DNA from: Salinicola socius
GTDB lineage: Bacteria; Pseudomonadota; Gammaproteobacteria; Pseudomonadales; Halomonadaceae
Assembly (NCBI RefSeq): GCF_001937195.1
Contig: NZ_MSDO01000020.1
Location: 142,975 to 206,974 of the forward strand
Reading direction: 5' to 3'
DNA length: 64,000 bases
The translations under genes were made by a program, and so were the position numbers. Below are positions 17,716-26,758 of the stretch, piece by piece; positions within the stretch are counted from its first letter, which is position 1, and every line of letters starts with the position of its first letter. The notes beneath the pieces are model-generated. The model saw only the letters and a program-made list of their open reading frames with translations. It searched no databases and was not told the DNA's origin.

Positions 17716-18819
17716 TCAGTCCCGGTGATCCTTGACGATCAGAATCAGCATGTTGACGATCAAGGCGATGAATAGCGCGATGACGGCAAACACGACGATG
17801 TTGTATAGCCGTTCCGGCTGTTCCGGATACTGCGGCATGGTCGGGGACTGCAGCGTGGAGAGCTGCTTGAGTTTACGCGCCGCTTCGACCTGCGTGCTTT
17901 GCAATGCAGCCAGCGCGCCGGAATAGCTTTCCTGGGCAAATTTTGCCTGCAGCTGAAGACGTTGATATTCCGAGGAGAGCGAGTTCAGCGCGTTGCCGGA
18001 TTGGGCCGCCAACCGCTGCTTTTCTTTCTCGATTTGATCTTCCAGCGCGTTGATCTGGCTCTTCACCCGTACGACTTCCGGAGAGCTCGCGCTCTGGAAA
18101 CTGCTAAGCGCGGTTTTCTGCGCCTTGAGACTGGCCAGCTGGCCTTCCAGCGTCGAGACGACACCGCTCAGGCTTTCGACCGTACCCGTCGGCGAAACCA
18201 GCCCATTCTCGTTCTGGTAGTCAACCAGCGCCTGACGCGTTTGTTCGAACGTCGCCTGAAGCTGATCGACCTGCTGCTGAAGGAACTTGACCTGCTCTTC
18301 CGCCAGGCGCCGTCCCATATCGTTCATGTGCTGCTCACCACGCTCGAGCAGCAGATTGGCGATCAGGTGTGCTTCCTTGGGGTCGAACGCTTCCACATCG
18401 ATGCGTAGCACGCCAGCGTACTCGTCGAGCTCCACCGAGACGCGCTTGAGATAGTAATCGTGAAGCTCTTCCAGTGGCGCATTCTCGTCGCTCAGGCGGC
18501 TGAAGAAGTCGCCGCCACCGTGCGCGTAATGCTCGCGGAAGTTGGCGTTCTCCACCAGGTACTGCAGCATGTCGACTGAACGGAGATAGTCTCTCAGCAG
18601 CAGCATGTCGGCATTGTTCGCCCCGCCGCCACCGGAAAGCAGGCTACTGAAACTCAGCTCCGGGGATGAGAGCTGTGGGCTTTCCAACACCACATGCGCG
18701 TGGGATACGTAGCGGTCGCTGGCCCACACCGCCCAGTAAAAACCGACAAGTACGATGGCCACTACACAGATGACCCAATGAAGATGCCGCGATAATTTCT
18801 GTTTGACTGAAGAGTTCAT
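17716..18819 (-). CDS. kpsE: Capsule export inner-membrane/periplasmic protein, KpsE/CtrB family
   Basis: The protein has 367 residues. One membrane helix lies at about 14-33, then a periplasmic domain (YVSHAHVVLESPQ; DYLRSVDMLQYLVEN), a long coiled coil at about 165-300, a proline-rich PTMPQYPEQPERLYN stretch, and a final helix (NIVVFAVIALFIALIVNMLIL) ending in a short charged tail. This is the polysaccharide co-polymerase layout that bridges the KpsMT transporter to the outer-membrane KpsD channel. The ATG is preferred over the TTG one codon earlier. It lies between kpsT and the glycan genes, as in many group 2/3 loci. Confidence 0.9.
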   Translation of the reverse strand: MNSSVKQKLSRHLHWVICVVAIVLVGFYWAVWASDRYVSHAHVVLESPQLSSPELSFSSLLSGGGGANNADMLLLRDYLRSVDMLQYLVENANFREHYAHGGGDFFSRLSDENAPLEELHDYYLKRVSVELDEYAGVLRIDVEAFDPKEAHLIANLLLERGEQHMNDMGRRLAEEQVKFLQQQVDQLQATFEQTRQALVDYQNENGLVSPTGTVESLSGVVSTLEGQLASLKAQKTALSSFQSASSPEVVRVKSQINALEDQIEKEKQRLAAQSGNALNSLSSEYQRLQLQAKFAQESYSGALAALQSTQVEAARKLKQLSTLQSPTMPQYPEQPERLYNIVVFAVIALFIALIVNMLILIVKDHRD

Positions 18820-18871
18820 CAAATTCGCTTCTTTGATTCGGTTGAAGCCCGCTAAATCGGGCCTCGTTAGC

Positions 18872-19819
18872 TCATTGCGAGGACGTTTTCTGCTCGATCT
18901 CGCGCTTATGCTGTTTCAGCGACCGAAAGCGGTGCCTTACGCTGAGGCGTTTGTCACGCAACTCTTTGCGCTCCCGCTGTATCTCGGCGATAACGGCCTC
19001 ATCCGTTGCCGATTCCTGACGATATTCCGCGATGATCTGCTGCTTGTGGATCTGTGCACTCTCGCGGCGCAGGGCTTTCATCTGCTCGTCAATGGAACTC
19101 GGGTCGGTTGGCAGTGGAGCCTCATAGTCGTCGTCATCCTCATCGGCCACGTCGGTGATTAGCCCGGTCGCCCGATGATACGCCTCGATGGCGTCATCGA
19201 TACGATCGAACCAGTGCGCCTGCCCCTGGTCGATGAAAATGCCCGCCTGACACATTTGCTTCAGCGTGCCCTCACCGTGAGAGACCATGATCAGGCTGGC
19301 GTGATCCACCCGCTGCTGGAATGCCTCCCTGGCCTTGGCCTTGAACGCACGGTCGCCGACGGCTGTGGCTTCATCCGAGATATAGATATCGAAGTCGAAC
19401 GCCAGCGAAAGACCGAACGCGAGGCGCGCCCGCATGCCCGAGGAGTAGGTATTGACCGGGTCGTCGAAGGCCTTGCCGATTTCAGCGAAGTCCTGGACCT
19501 CCTGGATCAGCTTGTGGAGGCTCTTCTTGATGCCGTGAACCCGAGCGACGAACTTGACGTTCTGTCGCCCGGTCATGGATCCCTTGAACCCGCCGGCCAG
19601 GCCGATCGGCCAGGAGACGCGTCCCTTGCGGATCACCCTGCCGCGGTCTGGCGCATCCATGCCGCCGATCAGGCGCAGCAATGTCGACTTGCCCGCGCCA
19701 TTGCGCCCCACCACCCCGACACTGACGCCATCGGGGATGGTGAGGTTGATGTCTTTCAGCACCCAGCCACCGCCGTGCGGCCCGTGGTAACGCTTGTATA
19801 GGTTCTGGATTTCGATCAT
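18872..19819 (-). CDS. kpsT: Capsule ABC transporter ATPase, KpsT, with C-terminal extension
   Basis: The protein has 315 residues; classical KpsT proteins have about 215-220. The ATPase core shows Walker A GRNGAGKST at residues 38-46, the signature YSSGMRARLAFGLSL, Walker B FDIYISDE and a switch histidine in MVSHGEGTL. It powers export of the lipid-linked capsule through KpsM. After about residue 230 there is an additional acidic linker and a strongly charged helical tail (EIQRERKELRDKR and onwards) that is not part of usual KpsT. It starts four bases after kpsM ends. The extension may dock to a capsule enzyme or KpsE; that is speculation. Confidence 0.9.
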   Translation of the reverse strand: MIEIQNLYKRYHGPHGGGWVLKDINLTIPDGVSVGVVGRNGAGKSTLLRLIGGMDAPDRGRVIRKGRVSWPIGLAGGFKGSMTGRQNVKFVARVHGIKKSLHKLIQEVQDFAEIGKAFDDPVNTYSSGMRARLAFGLSLAFDFDIYISDEATAVGDRAFKAKAREAFQQRVDHASLIMVSHGEGTLKQMCQAGIFIDQGQAHWFDRIDDAIEAYHRATGLITDVADEDDDDYEAPLPTDPSSIDEQMKALRRESAQIHKQQIIAEYRQESATDEAVIAEIQRERKELRDKRLSVRHRFRSLKQHKREIEQKTSSQ

Positions 19820-19823
19820 CGGA

Positions 19824-20636
19824 TCACCTTGCCTTCAAGCGCGACGCGAAGCGGACGTGCATGACCAGCCCCAGGGTGAGAGAGGCAAGTGCCCAGAACC
19901 AGAGATAGGTCATGTCGATACCGGGGATCGAATGGTAGCTGTCGAAAAAGCTGAGACGCATGCTTTCGATACCATGGACGATCGGGTTCCACAGCAGATA
20001 TTGCTGGTACTGCGCGGGCACGTAGGTCACCGGAAAGATGACACCGGATATCAGCAACAGCGGCAGCGTGACGATTCTGACGACGCGCCCGACTTCCGGC
20101 ACCAGGCCTGAAGCTACCGAGAGCAGAACCCCAAGTCCGACACCCAGCATCCAGAGCGAGAGCCAATCCATCATCACGCCGAACGCGTGGTCCGGGATCA
20201 GGTTGATCTTCAATAATGAGCCGACGACGACGAACAGCAGGAAGATGAAGCTGCGGATCATGCCCTCGACGAAACACCGGATCAGCACCGGGTCTATCGG
20301 CAATATCTGACGATAGGTAAAAAGCCCTCGGTTGGCCTCGACGGCCCCCATGGGCCGCAGCATGGCCTCTCTGAAGAGATAGAAGCCCATCAGCCCGACG
20401 ATCATCCAGGGGACGAATTCCGCCCCGGTAATATTTCTACCACCGCGAATGTAGGTTCGAATGAAGATCATCACGCCGATCGTCGCGATCGGTTCGAAGA
20501 TCATCCAGAACCAGGCCATGCGATCCGCCATGGTTCTGGCGATCATCTCCCGCAGGTACATCGCCGACCAGACATCCCAGGTGACCCGCATGGGATGACG
20601 GGTGGAATCCGGAATGTGTTCCGTATTTGTCGCCAT
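19824..20636 (-). CDS. kpsM: Capsule ABC transporter permease, KpsM
   Basis: The protein has 270 residues, an ABC-2 type permease. After a cytoplasmic lead with the amphipathic MYLREMIARTMADRMAWFWMIFEP region there are about six hydrophobic helices (IATIGVMIFIRTYI, FVPWMIVGLMGFYLFREAM, SFIFLLFVVVGSLL, WLSLWMLGVGLGVLLSVASGLV, LPLLLISGVIFPVTYVP, YLWFWALASLTLGLVMHV). It forms the inner-membrane channel for the lipid-linked polysaccharide, paired with KpsT. The ribosome site is GGGAA. It is 69 bases from the kpsD stop, within the same leftward operon. Confidence 0.92.
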   Translation of the reverse strand: MATNTEHIPDSTRHPMRVTWDVWSAMYLREMIARTMADRMAWFWMIFEPIATIGVMIFIRTYIRGGRNITGAEFVPWMIVGLMGFYLFREAMLRPMGAVEANRGLFTYRQILPIDPVLIRCFVEGMIRSFIFLLFVVVGSLLKINLIPDHAFGVMMDWLSLWMLGVGLGVLLSVASGLVPEVGRVVRIVTLPLLLISGVIFPVTYVPAQYQQYLLWNPIVHGIESMRLSFFDSYHSIPGIDMTYLWFWALASLTLGLVMHVRFASRLKAR

Positions 20637-20705
20637 TTAACGTTCCCGCGCCTGCCGACACTCAGCCGGACAGGCGCTCATGCAATGCTTGACTTGAAGA
20701 GAGGC

Positions 20706-22463
20706 TTACAGATCCAGCGCGACTTTGGTCGCGACAGCCACCTGGTAAAGAATCTGCGTGATGCTGGTGGCCAGTTCGATGTTGCTGGTCGGCGCGGCCG
20801 GCAGCACCATGATCTCGTCGCCGGCGCGAACGTCGGTATCGCCGGCATGGATGACGGCGCCGTTACGATGGACCACCAGTATCTGGTCGTCATCCGCACG
20901 CGGCGTCATGCCACCCGCTTGGTGGATATAGTCTTCGGCGCTCATGCCCGGCGTGTAGACCATCGCCTGTGGGATCGTCACTTCGCCACTCAGCAGCACG
21001 GAATCCGAGCTTTCCGGAATGGTGACCACGTCGCCATCCTGCAGCCGGATATCGGCGATGTTGTCGCCGCGAGCGACGACCAGCCGGCCGGTGGGCTCGG
21101 TCTGGCGGGCCTTCTGCACGAACTTCGCGATCAGCTCGGCCTGACGAACCTGAATCTCGCCTTCTCCGGTGGTCCGCGCCGGATAGCCCAGGTAGGTCTG
21201 CTCCAGCCGGTCCAGGCTCTCGTTGAGCGACTCCTTCTGCTGCTCGGCGACGCTTTCGCGACGGATCGAGACATCCTGGTAGCTGGTCATGTTCCTGGGC
21301 ACGCTGATCGCGTTCAGGAACTCGCCCAGATGGGCGTTACGCGGCAACACGTAGCGTGAAGGCCCGTAGTAGCTGCCTTCGACCTGCACCACGATGCTTT
21401 CGCTGCGCTTGTCGGCGCTGAACAGCACTTCGTCGCCGCGCTGGACGTTCGCCGTGCGGAATTCGTTGAGCGTCAGGTAACGCGCCATCGGCCCGTCCGG
21501 GCGGTCGCCGCGCAGTAATACATGAGAGACGCCGGCACGCAGTCGCGCCAGGTTGGTCACGTCGCCGCCGGTGAGGGTTTCCCCCGCCAGTTCGTAGCGG
21601 AACGGGCGTTCGACGTCACCCACCACGGCCACGGCCGGCCCGCGCTCTTCGACCACGATGGTGTCGCCGTCGCGGAACTGCGGATGCGGCATGTTGCCGT
21701 TGATCAGGAAGTCATAGAGATCGATCGTGTCGACCGTGCTTCCGCCCCGCTTGATCACGATCTGACGGTAGCTGCCCAGCGCCTGGTCGATGCCGCCTGC
21801 CTGATCGAGGAAGTAGAGCATCGAGTCGCTGGGCGTACCGGAGTAGCGGCCGGGATTCTTGACGTAACCGGTCACGAACACGCCTACCGGCTGGACGCCT
21901 TGGAGATTGGTGTAGACCTCGACGTTTTCCGGGTAGACCGACTTGATCGCGGCGGTCACGCGGGAATTGAGCCCGCTGTTGGTCGTGCCCTGCACGTTGA
22001 GCGGCCCGATGCCCGGCAGGAAGATGTTGCCCTGGGAATCCACCGTCAGCACGCTCTGCATCTCGGTGCCGCCCCAGACACGCAGATTGATCTGGTCGCC
22101 GGGCTTGATGGTGTAGCCGGGGTTGAGGCCGTCGGCCATCACGCCACGGAAGCCGCCGGTAAACAGGTTGGCACCGAACGGCGGGAGCATGTCCGGATCG
22201 ACAGGGCCCTGGTTCGGGTCGACCGGGCCATAATTTGCGCTGCTCCAGTTGGCCCGAGGCTGGTCATCGACCGCCTGCTGCCCTGACTGTTGCTGGGACT
22301 GTTGCCCGTCGGACCCTTGTACCTGGGAGCTCATCGATTGGGCTTGCTGATCCTGCGGCACGATGCTGCCGGAGCCGAAGGTTTGCGCGTTAGCCAAACC
22401 CACGTTCAGGCACGCTACCGCCACCAGGCACCCGGCCCGGAAAAACGACGCTGCATGTTTCAT
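20706..22463 (-). CDS. kpsD: Outer-membrane polysaccharide export protein, KpsD/Wza-like
   Basis: The protein has 585 residues from the ATG with AGGAAG six bases upstream. A clean signal peptide (MKHAASFFRAGCLVAVACLN, cleaved near ANA-QT) is followed by a glutamine-rich linker (about 30-60). The Poly_export domain contains GYTIKPGDQINLRVWGG and IFLPGIGPLNVQG, and several SLBB beta-grasp repeats follow (VFVTGYVKNPGRYSG, VAVVGDVERPFRYELAG, VQVEGSYYGPSRYVLP, VLLSGEVTIPQAMVY). The C-terminal QILYQVAVATKVAL could be the short amphipathic end. It forms the periplasmic and outer-membrane exit with KpsE. Length is close to E. coli KpsD. Confidence 0.92.
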   Translation of the reverse strand: MKHAASFFRAGCLVAVACLNVGLANAQTFGSGSIVPQDQQAQSMSSQVQGSDGQQSQQQSGQQAVDDQPRANWSSANYGPVDPNQGPVDPDMLPPFGANLFTGGFRGVMADGLNPGYTIKPGDQINLRVWGGTEMQSVLTVDSQGNIFLPGIGPLNVQGTTNSGLNSRVTAAIKSVYPENVEVYTNLQGVQPVGVFVTGYVKNPGRYSGTPSDSMLYFLDQAGGIDQALGSYRQIVIKRGGSTVDTIDLYDFLINGNMPHPQFRDGDTIVVEERGPAVAVVGDVERPFRYELAGETLTGGDVTNLARLRAGVSHVLLRGDRPDGPMARYLTLNEFRTANVQRGDEVLFSADKRSESIVVQVEGSYYGPSRYVLPRNAHLGEFLNAISVPRNMTSYQDVSIRRESVAEQQKESLNESLDRLEQTYLGYPARTTGEGEIQVRQAELIAKFVQKARQTEPTGRLVVARGDNIADIRLQDGDVVTIPESSDSVLLSGEVTIPQAMVYTPGMSAEDYIHQAGGMTPRADDDQILVVHRNGAVIHAGDTDVRAGDEIMVLPAAPTSNIELATSITQILYQVAVATKVALDL

Positions 22464-22580
22464 GCAAAACTTCCTGTTGTGTTCACGCGGCTCGAGGCCT
22501 GCTTTCCAGCGGTTCGACAAACGATCTGGCTGTTCGAAAACGATACACGCGGAGGCAGACGCCCAAGCAGGGGATTTTTG

Positions 22581-23000
22581 TTACGGAGTGCTGGGATTGA
22601 CCAACACCTGCGTGACCAGGCGCTGGGTATACCAGCCACTGTCTTTTACGAGACAGGCCACCTGCGCGCGATCGGCGGTCGCGGGCGCACCTTGTCTCGC
22701 GACATCCAGATGGGCACAGAGCCGGCCACTCGCGGCGAAGTAGCGTTCCTGGACGATGACGGAAACGTTCGAGCCCCAGGGGCTCTTGGGAAAGGCGGAG
22801 ATACTGCCGGGCGTGGCATTGTCGAGAAAGCTGGAAATCTCGGGGCCGAGAGCGGCGGCACCCTGCATGGTGCCGATATTGTCGCCGCCGTAATGGCCTT
22901 GCGACGCACAGCCGGCGAAAGAGATAGACAGCGCCCCCACTGCCAACCACTTTCCGATTCGGCTACAGCCAGAAGAAACCCCGTTGAAAACGTTTGGCAT
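22581..23000 (-). CDS. Putative capsule-locus lipoprotein of unknown function
   Basis: The protein has 139 residues. The N-terminus is a lipoprotein signal: a basic start, a hydrophobic stretch (WLAVGALSISFAG) and a lipobox ending in FAGC, followed by ASQGHYGG. The mature part has conserved-looking blocks (SPWGSNVSVIVQERYFAASGR, ACLVKDSGWYTQRLVTQVL) with a pair of cysteines. It is the first gene of the leftward capsule operon, 117 bases before kpsD, so it may help assemble or anchor the outer-membrane exporter. I do not recognise the family with certainty. Confidence 0.65.
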   Translation of the reverse strand: MPNVFNGVSSGCSRIGKWLAVGALSISFAGCASQGHYGGDNIGTMQGAAALGPEISSFLDNATPGSISAFPKSPWGSNVSVIVQERYFAASGRLCAHLDVARQGAPATADRAQVACLVKDSGWYTQRLVTQVLVNPSTP

Positions 23001-23400
23001 GTTGTCTGTTCAACCTGATGGACGAAAACAGTGAAAGACCGGCGATGCGGACATCTCCTCGGAAGCCGCAGCCGGTGGATCGATCTACCATCGCACGACA
23101 CGCGGATCAGCAGAGCGGTTCCAGGCGTTTTACCTGCGGCACCGTCCCTGATGCGGTCTTGCGGCAAGCTGGTCATGCCGAGCTATCAGTAGGCTCAATC
23201 CGTGGCCTGATAACCGTGTGATTGTAGGGTGCCAGCAAGAGCTTGCCTACAACCAAAAGTGTGGATCTCTAGGATGGGCCGTATCCTGAACGTTACTTTA
23301 CGTAACCATTAAAACATGGGGTTATTCATCCATCCATGGCAAATGGCTTACAAATCAATGGATCAGAGGCGCTTCGGAGGGATGCCGGGGAGGCCCAAGG
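23001..23400. other. Gene-free stretch upstream of the capsule operon
   Basis: Four hundred bases between the capsule lipoprotein start and the cysQ stop. It must hold the main capsule promoter (leftward), but I cannot place one with confidence. It contains a REP-like hairpin (23222-23252) and a GTTAC-N5-GTAAC inverted repeat at 23292-23306 in its AT-richer half, which could be an operator. A full JUMPstart/ops element is not present. Confidence 0.5.
23222..23252. repeat. REP-like imperfect palindrome
   Basis: The outer arms TTGTAGG / CCTACAA enclose an inner GCAAG-AG-CTTGC stem. This resembles the REP elements of pseudomonads, which also begin TGTAGG and carry a nested stem. Only one copy is evident in the window. 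Confidence 0.45.
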
Positions 23401-24228
23401 TCAAGTGCGGCGCGCTAGGCTATGGCGTAGCGCTCTCTCCCACTTTACGCTGCGCTGGCCGCAGACGATGAAAGATGGATTGAGCGTGCTCGGCTGCTGA
23501 TTGCAGCGCAGCGGCTCGAGTGTATCGGCGTCGAGCACTTCGCCCCCGGCGGCGGTGACGACGGCCTGGGCGGCGGCGGTGTCCCATTCACAGGTCGGCG
23601 CCAGGCGCGGGTAGAGATCGGCAGCGCCTTCGGCGACGAGGCACAGCTTGAGCGAGCTGCCCATGGAGACGCGTTCATGGGCAGGCAGTTGGGTGCAGAA
23701 GACGTCGACCGGTTCCGCCCCGTGAGCGCGGCTGGCGACGATCAGCCAGGGTCGTTCACCCGCTGCCGGCAACTCCCGCACGTGGATCGCGCGTTCGCCT
23801 TCTGCGGTAATCTTGAACGCGCCCCGCTCGACATCGCCCCACCAGGTCGCGCCCAGGACCGGCGCATGGACGATCCCGAAGACCGGCACGCCGTCCTCGA
23901 TCAGCGCCACGTTGACGGTGAATTCACCGCTTTTCCTGATGAACTCCTTGGTGCCATCCAACGGATCGACGAGCCAGTAGCGCGACCACTGCCGGCGGGT
24001 CTCGAAGGCGATCTCTTCACTTTCTTCGGAGAGCATCGGTATCTCCGGCGTCAGGCGTTCCAGTAGATCGCTCAGCGAGCGATGGGCGGCGAGGTCCGCC
24101 TGGGTCAGCGGGCTGTCGTCGGCCTTGGTTTCGACGCTGAAGTCCTGGGCGTAGATCTCCAGCACCCTTTCCCCTGCATCGACCACGCCGGCCAGCAACG
24201 CCTGCCTGAGGGTTTCGTCGATCTTCAT
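23401..24228 (-). CDS. cysQ: 3'(2'),5'-bisphosphate nucleotidase
   Basis: The protein has 275 residues from the ATG preceded by GGAGAC. The inositol-monophosphatase fold metal motifs are clear: LSEESEEI (glutamates), WLVDPLDGTKEFI (DPxDGT) and the second WDTAAAQAVVTAAGGEV. KTLP-type residues give way to KADDSPLTQADLAAH at the N-terminus, as in CysQ. It hydrolyses PAP to AMP, relieving inhibition of sulfate assimilation. It lies 145 bases after an SLC13/RCK permease with the same direction, a frequent partnership in sulfur metabolism. Confidence 0.9.
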   Translation of the reverse strand: MKIDETLRQALLAGVVDAGERVLEIYAQDFSVETKADDSPLTQADLAAHRSLSDLLERLTPEIPMLSEESEEIAFETRRQWSRYWLVDPLDGTKEFIRKSGEFTVNVALIEDGVPVFGIVHAPVLGATWWGDVERGAFKITAEGERAIHVRELPAAGERPWLIVASRAHGAEPVDVFCTQLPAHERVSMGSSLKLCLVAEGAADLYPRLAPTCEWDTAAAQAVVTAAGGEVLDADTLEPLRCNQQPSTLNPSFIVCGQRSVKWERALRHSLARRT

Positions 24229-24325
24229 GCTTGGGTCTCCGTCGATAGGGCGGGATCGGCGGCAGCGCCAGGCTGCCCGGGTGATAAGCGTACAGCGAGA
24301 ATGGCCAGCGACTCGAACCGCCACG

Positions 24326-24387
24326 GACTGAACGACCAGAGACTGAACGACCAGAGACTTAAACGACCAGAGACTAGAACGGCCAGA
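24326..24387. repeat. Four tandem 15-16 bp repeats at the 3' end of the permease gene
   Basis: Units begin at 24326, 24341, 24356 and 24372; the consensus is GACTGAACGACCAGA. The last unit covers the stop codon of the leftward permease gene at 24374, so the array is a duplicated gene tail extending into the gap before cysQ. Confidence 0.9.
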
Positions 24388-26137
24388 CGAGAGGTATGAG
24401 CAGTATCGCGGTCGCGCCTACCAAGACACTGACGGGAAAGCCCAGCCTGAGGTAGTCGTGCATTCGATAGCCGCCCGGCCCCATCACCATCAGGTTGGTC
24501 TGGTAGCCCAGCGCGGTCATGAAGCTGGCCGAGGCAGCGATGGTGATGGCGATCACGAACGGCATGAAATCCACCCCCAACTGCTGCGAGACCGCCAGCG
24601 CGATGGGAAACATCAACACCGCCGCGGCATTGTTGGTGATCATCTCGGTGAACAGTACGGTCATCAGGTAGACGAACGCCAGCGCCAGCCATGGCGAATC
24701 GATATGCCCCACGACCATTTCGGCGATGGTCTGCGCGGCGCCGGATTGGGTCATCGCGGCGCCGAGGGAGAACGACGCGGCGATCACGATCAGTACGGAA
24801 AGATCGATATAACGCCGCGCCTTGCCCATGGTCAGGCAGCCGGTCATCAGTAACGCGCCGGCGGCCAGAAAGGCGGCTTCCAGAATCGAGATCAGGTTGG
24901 TCGCGCTGAGCACGACCATGAGCCCGAGGATCCCCAGCGAGAGCGGCGCCTTCTGGAAGTTGGGCGGCGTGGAGTCGTTCAACTGGCTGACCAGCAGGAA
25001 ATCCTTGCGGTAGCGGTACTGCTCGACGAACGCCTCTCCGGTTTCCAGCAGCAGGGTATCGCCGACCTGAAACTCGACATCGCCGACCTTGTCGTTCAGA
25101 CGAAGCCCGTGACGGGAGATCGACAGGATCACGGCTTGAAAGTGCGAACGAAATCGCGATTCCCTTACCGTCTGCCCGATCCCCACGAAATCCGGGCTGA
25201 CCACCGCTTCGACCAGGCAGCGCCGATGCTGCGCCACCTCGAGTTTCTGCACGTTGCCGCTGGTGGGGCTCAGCCCGCGAATTTCGCGAAGTTCCCGGGC
25301 GCACTCCGGCGTTCCGATGAACACCAGCGTATCGTTCCCCATCAGTCTGGTGTCAGGCGGTACCGCCGCCATCAACCGATCGTCCCGCTCGATATCGGTC
25401 AGGTAGCCGAACTGCAGATTTCGCAGCCCGGCATCGGCGATGGATTTGCCGGCCAGCGGCCCTTTGGGGTCGACGGTCACTTCGACGCTGTATTCGCGGA
25501 TCTGATCCAGCTGGGCGCTGGTGCCGTCGCGCTGGGGCAGCAGCCATTTCCCGAAGATCAGGATGAATCCGCCGCCGACGAGCAGAATCGGCAGCCCGAT
25601 CCAGGTCAGCTCGAACATGCCCAGCGAGACGCCCAGCCGGCTCTGCAGCAGGCCGTCGACGACCAGGTTGGTACTGGTGCCGATCAAGGTGCAGGTGCCG
25701 CCGAGAATGGAGATGTAGCTCAGGGGCAGCAACAGCTTGGAAGGCGGCAGGCGCAGGCGTTTCGACCAGTCCTGAATCGCGGGGATGAACATCGCCACGA
25801 CGGTGGTGTTGTTCATGAACGCGCTCAAGATGGACGCTGGCAGCATCACCCGCCACTGCGCCCGACGCAGGGTCGAAGGCTGACCCAGGAGCAGCCCGGC
25901 GATCCACTTGATCGCGCCGGTCTCCTTGAGCGCGGCGGCGACCACGTAGAGCGCCGCAATGGTCATCACGCCGGTGTTGGCGAAACCCGCCAGCGCCTCC
26001 TGCGGCGTGAGCACATCGGTGAAGATCAGAAACGCCATCGCACCGACCAGAATGGCGTCCGGCGCAATTCGCGTCACCACGAGCGTACCCAATACCGCCA
26101 CTACGGTCGCCACGCTCAGCCAGGCATCGATACCCAT
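24374..26137 (-). CDS. SLC13-family permease with two RCK-C (TrkA-C) domains
   Basis: The protein has 587 residues; GGGAGGAAT precedes the ATG. Membrane helices occupy about 1-200 and 400-587, with the divalent-anion-symporter motifs VITHR-like FMNNTTVVAMFIP and ITNNAAAVLMFPIAL. Between them two soluble RCK-C domains (about 205-290 and 300-385: LAGKSIADAGLRNLQFGYLT, DTLVFIGTPECARELREI, GDTLLLETGEAFVEQY) are inserted. This layout is found in sulfate transporters of the SLT/SAC1 type. Its neighbour cysQ supports sulfate or thiosulfate uptake, but dicarboxylates cannot be excluded. A paralogue lies at 60254. Confidence 0.85.
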   Translation of the reverse strand: MGIDAWLSVATVVAVLGTLVVTRIAPDAILVGAMAFLIFTDVLTPQEALAGFANTGVMTIAALYVVAAALKETGAIKWIAGLLLGQPSTLRRAQWRVMLPASILSAFMNNTTVVAMFIPAIQDWSKRLRLPPSKLLLPLSYISILGGTCTLIGTSTNLVVDGLLQSRLGVSLGMFELTWIGLPILLVGGGFILIFGKWLLPQRDGTSAQLDQIREYSVEVTVDPKGPLAGKSIADAGLRNLQFGYLTDIERDDRLMAAVPPDTRLMGNDTLVFIGTPECARELREIRGLSPTSGNVQKLEVAQHRRCLVEAVVSPDFVGIGQTVRESRFRSHFQAVILSISRHGLRLNDKVGDVEFQVGDTLLLETGEAFVEQYRYRKDFLLVSQLNDSTPPNFQKAPLSLGILGLMVVLSATNLISILEAAFLAAGALLMTGCLTMGKARRYIDLSVLIVIAASFSLGAAMTQSGAAQTIAEMVVGHIDSPWLALAFVYLMTVLFTEMITNNAAAVLMFPIALAVSQQLGVDFMPFVIAITIAASASFMTALGYQTNLMVMGPGGYRMHDYLRLGFPVSVLVGATAILLIPLVWPF

Positions 26138-26386
26138 ATTCCTCCCACTCCATGCCTGGGCTGCACCGAGTTACAGCGTCTGAATCCGATAATCGAAAAA
26201 CGGTCGACGACAACCCCGTCGACTTCCACGTTGGTCGCATTTTAAGCCGCCAGCCATAGCGGCTACCAGTGCGGCTTTTCTCAGGTAGACGACAGTTAGT
26301 TTCAGGAAGGACATGACGAGACCGAATGAGACGGTCGAACTGGCGGGACGATAGCGACGGGTGGACGCAGAAAGCCGATATTGGCT

Positions 26387-26758
26387 TCAATCACGATTCA
26401 AAAGGGCATCGAGTGAAATGACATCACCGACATATTTCTGCGCTAGCCTGGCATCGTCAGTCACTAAGGTGGCCGCCGTTACCAAGGCAGAGGCACAGAT
26501 AATGCTGTCCGGAAGCTTCATGTGAGAGCTTCGGCGCACCCTGATCGTTTCAGCTCTGACCTGAGGGTCCAGATCAACTCTCGTCAGCTGACCCAATACC
26601 ATTTGGATGGCATGTTCTTCTTCAGAAGCCAAACCTGGGAAACCCAAGAGCTCGAGCTCCGTGATGACCGAATAAACGTAGTGAGCAGCGGGTAACTGAA
26701 GCTGATGCCGAATGGCATTGATGAAGACGTTGGTATCCAGCAGATAGCTACCACTCAT
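26387..26758 (-). CDS. PIN-domain toxin, VapC-like
   Basis: The protein has 123 residues. The PIN-fold acidic residues are in place: LLDTNVFI near the start, an acidic TELELL, LPDSIICASALV and TDDARLAQKY. VapC toxins are metal-dependent RNases that cut tRNA or rRNA. It overlaps the upstream small gene by 11 bases, the normal layout of a vapBC operon. Confidence 0.82.
   Translation of the reverse strand: MSGSYLLDTNVFINAIRHQLQLPAAHYVYSVITELELLGFPGLASEEEHAIQMVLGQLTRVDLDPQVRAETIRVRRSSHMKLPDSIICASALVTAATLVTDDARLAQKYVGDVISLDALLNRD

Noticed and set aside
23041..23110. JUMPstart/ops (RfaH) element for the capsule operon
   Set aside because: The leftward sequence reads GCGATGGTAGATCG, which shares only GGTAG with the ops core GGCGGTAG; too weak to call.
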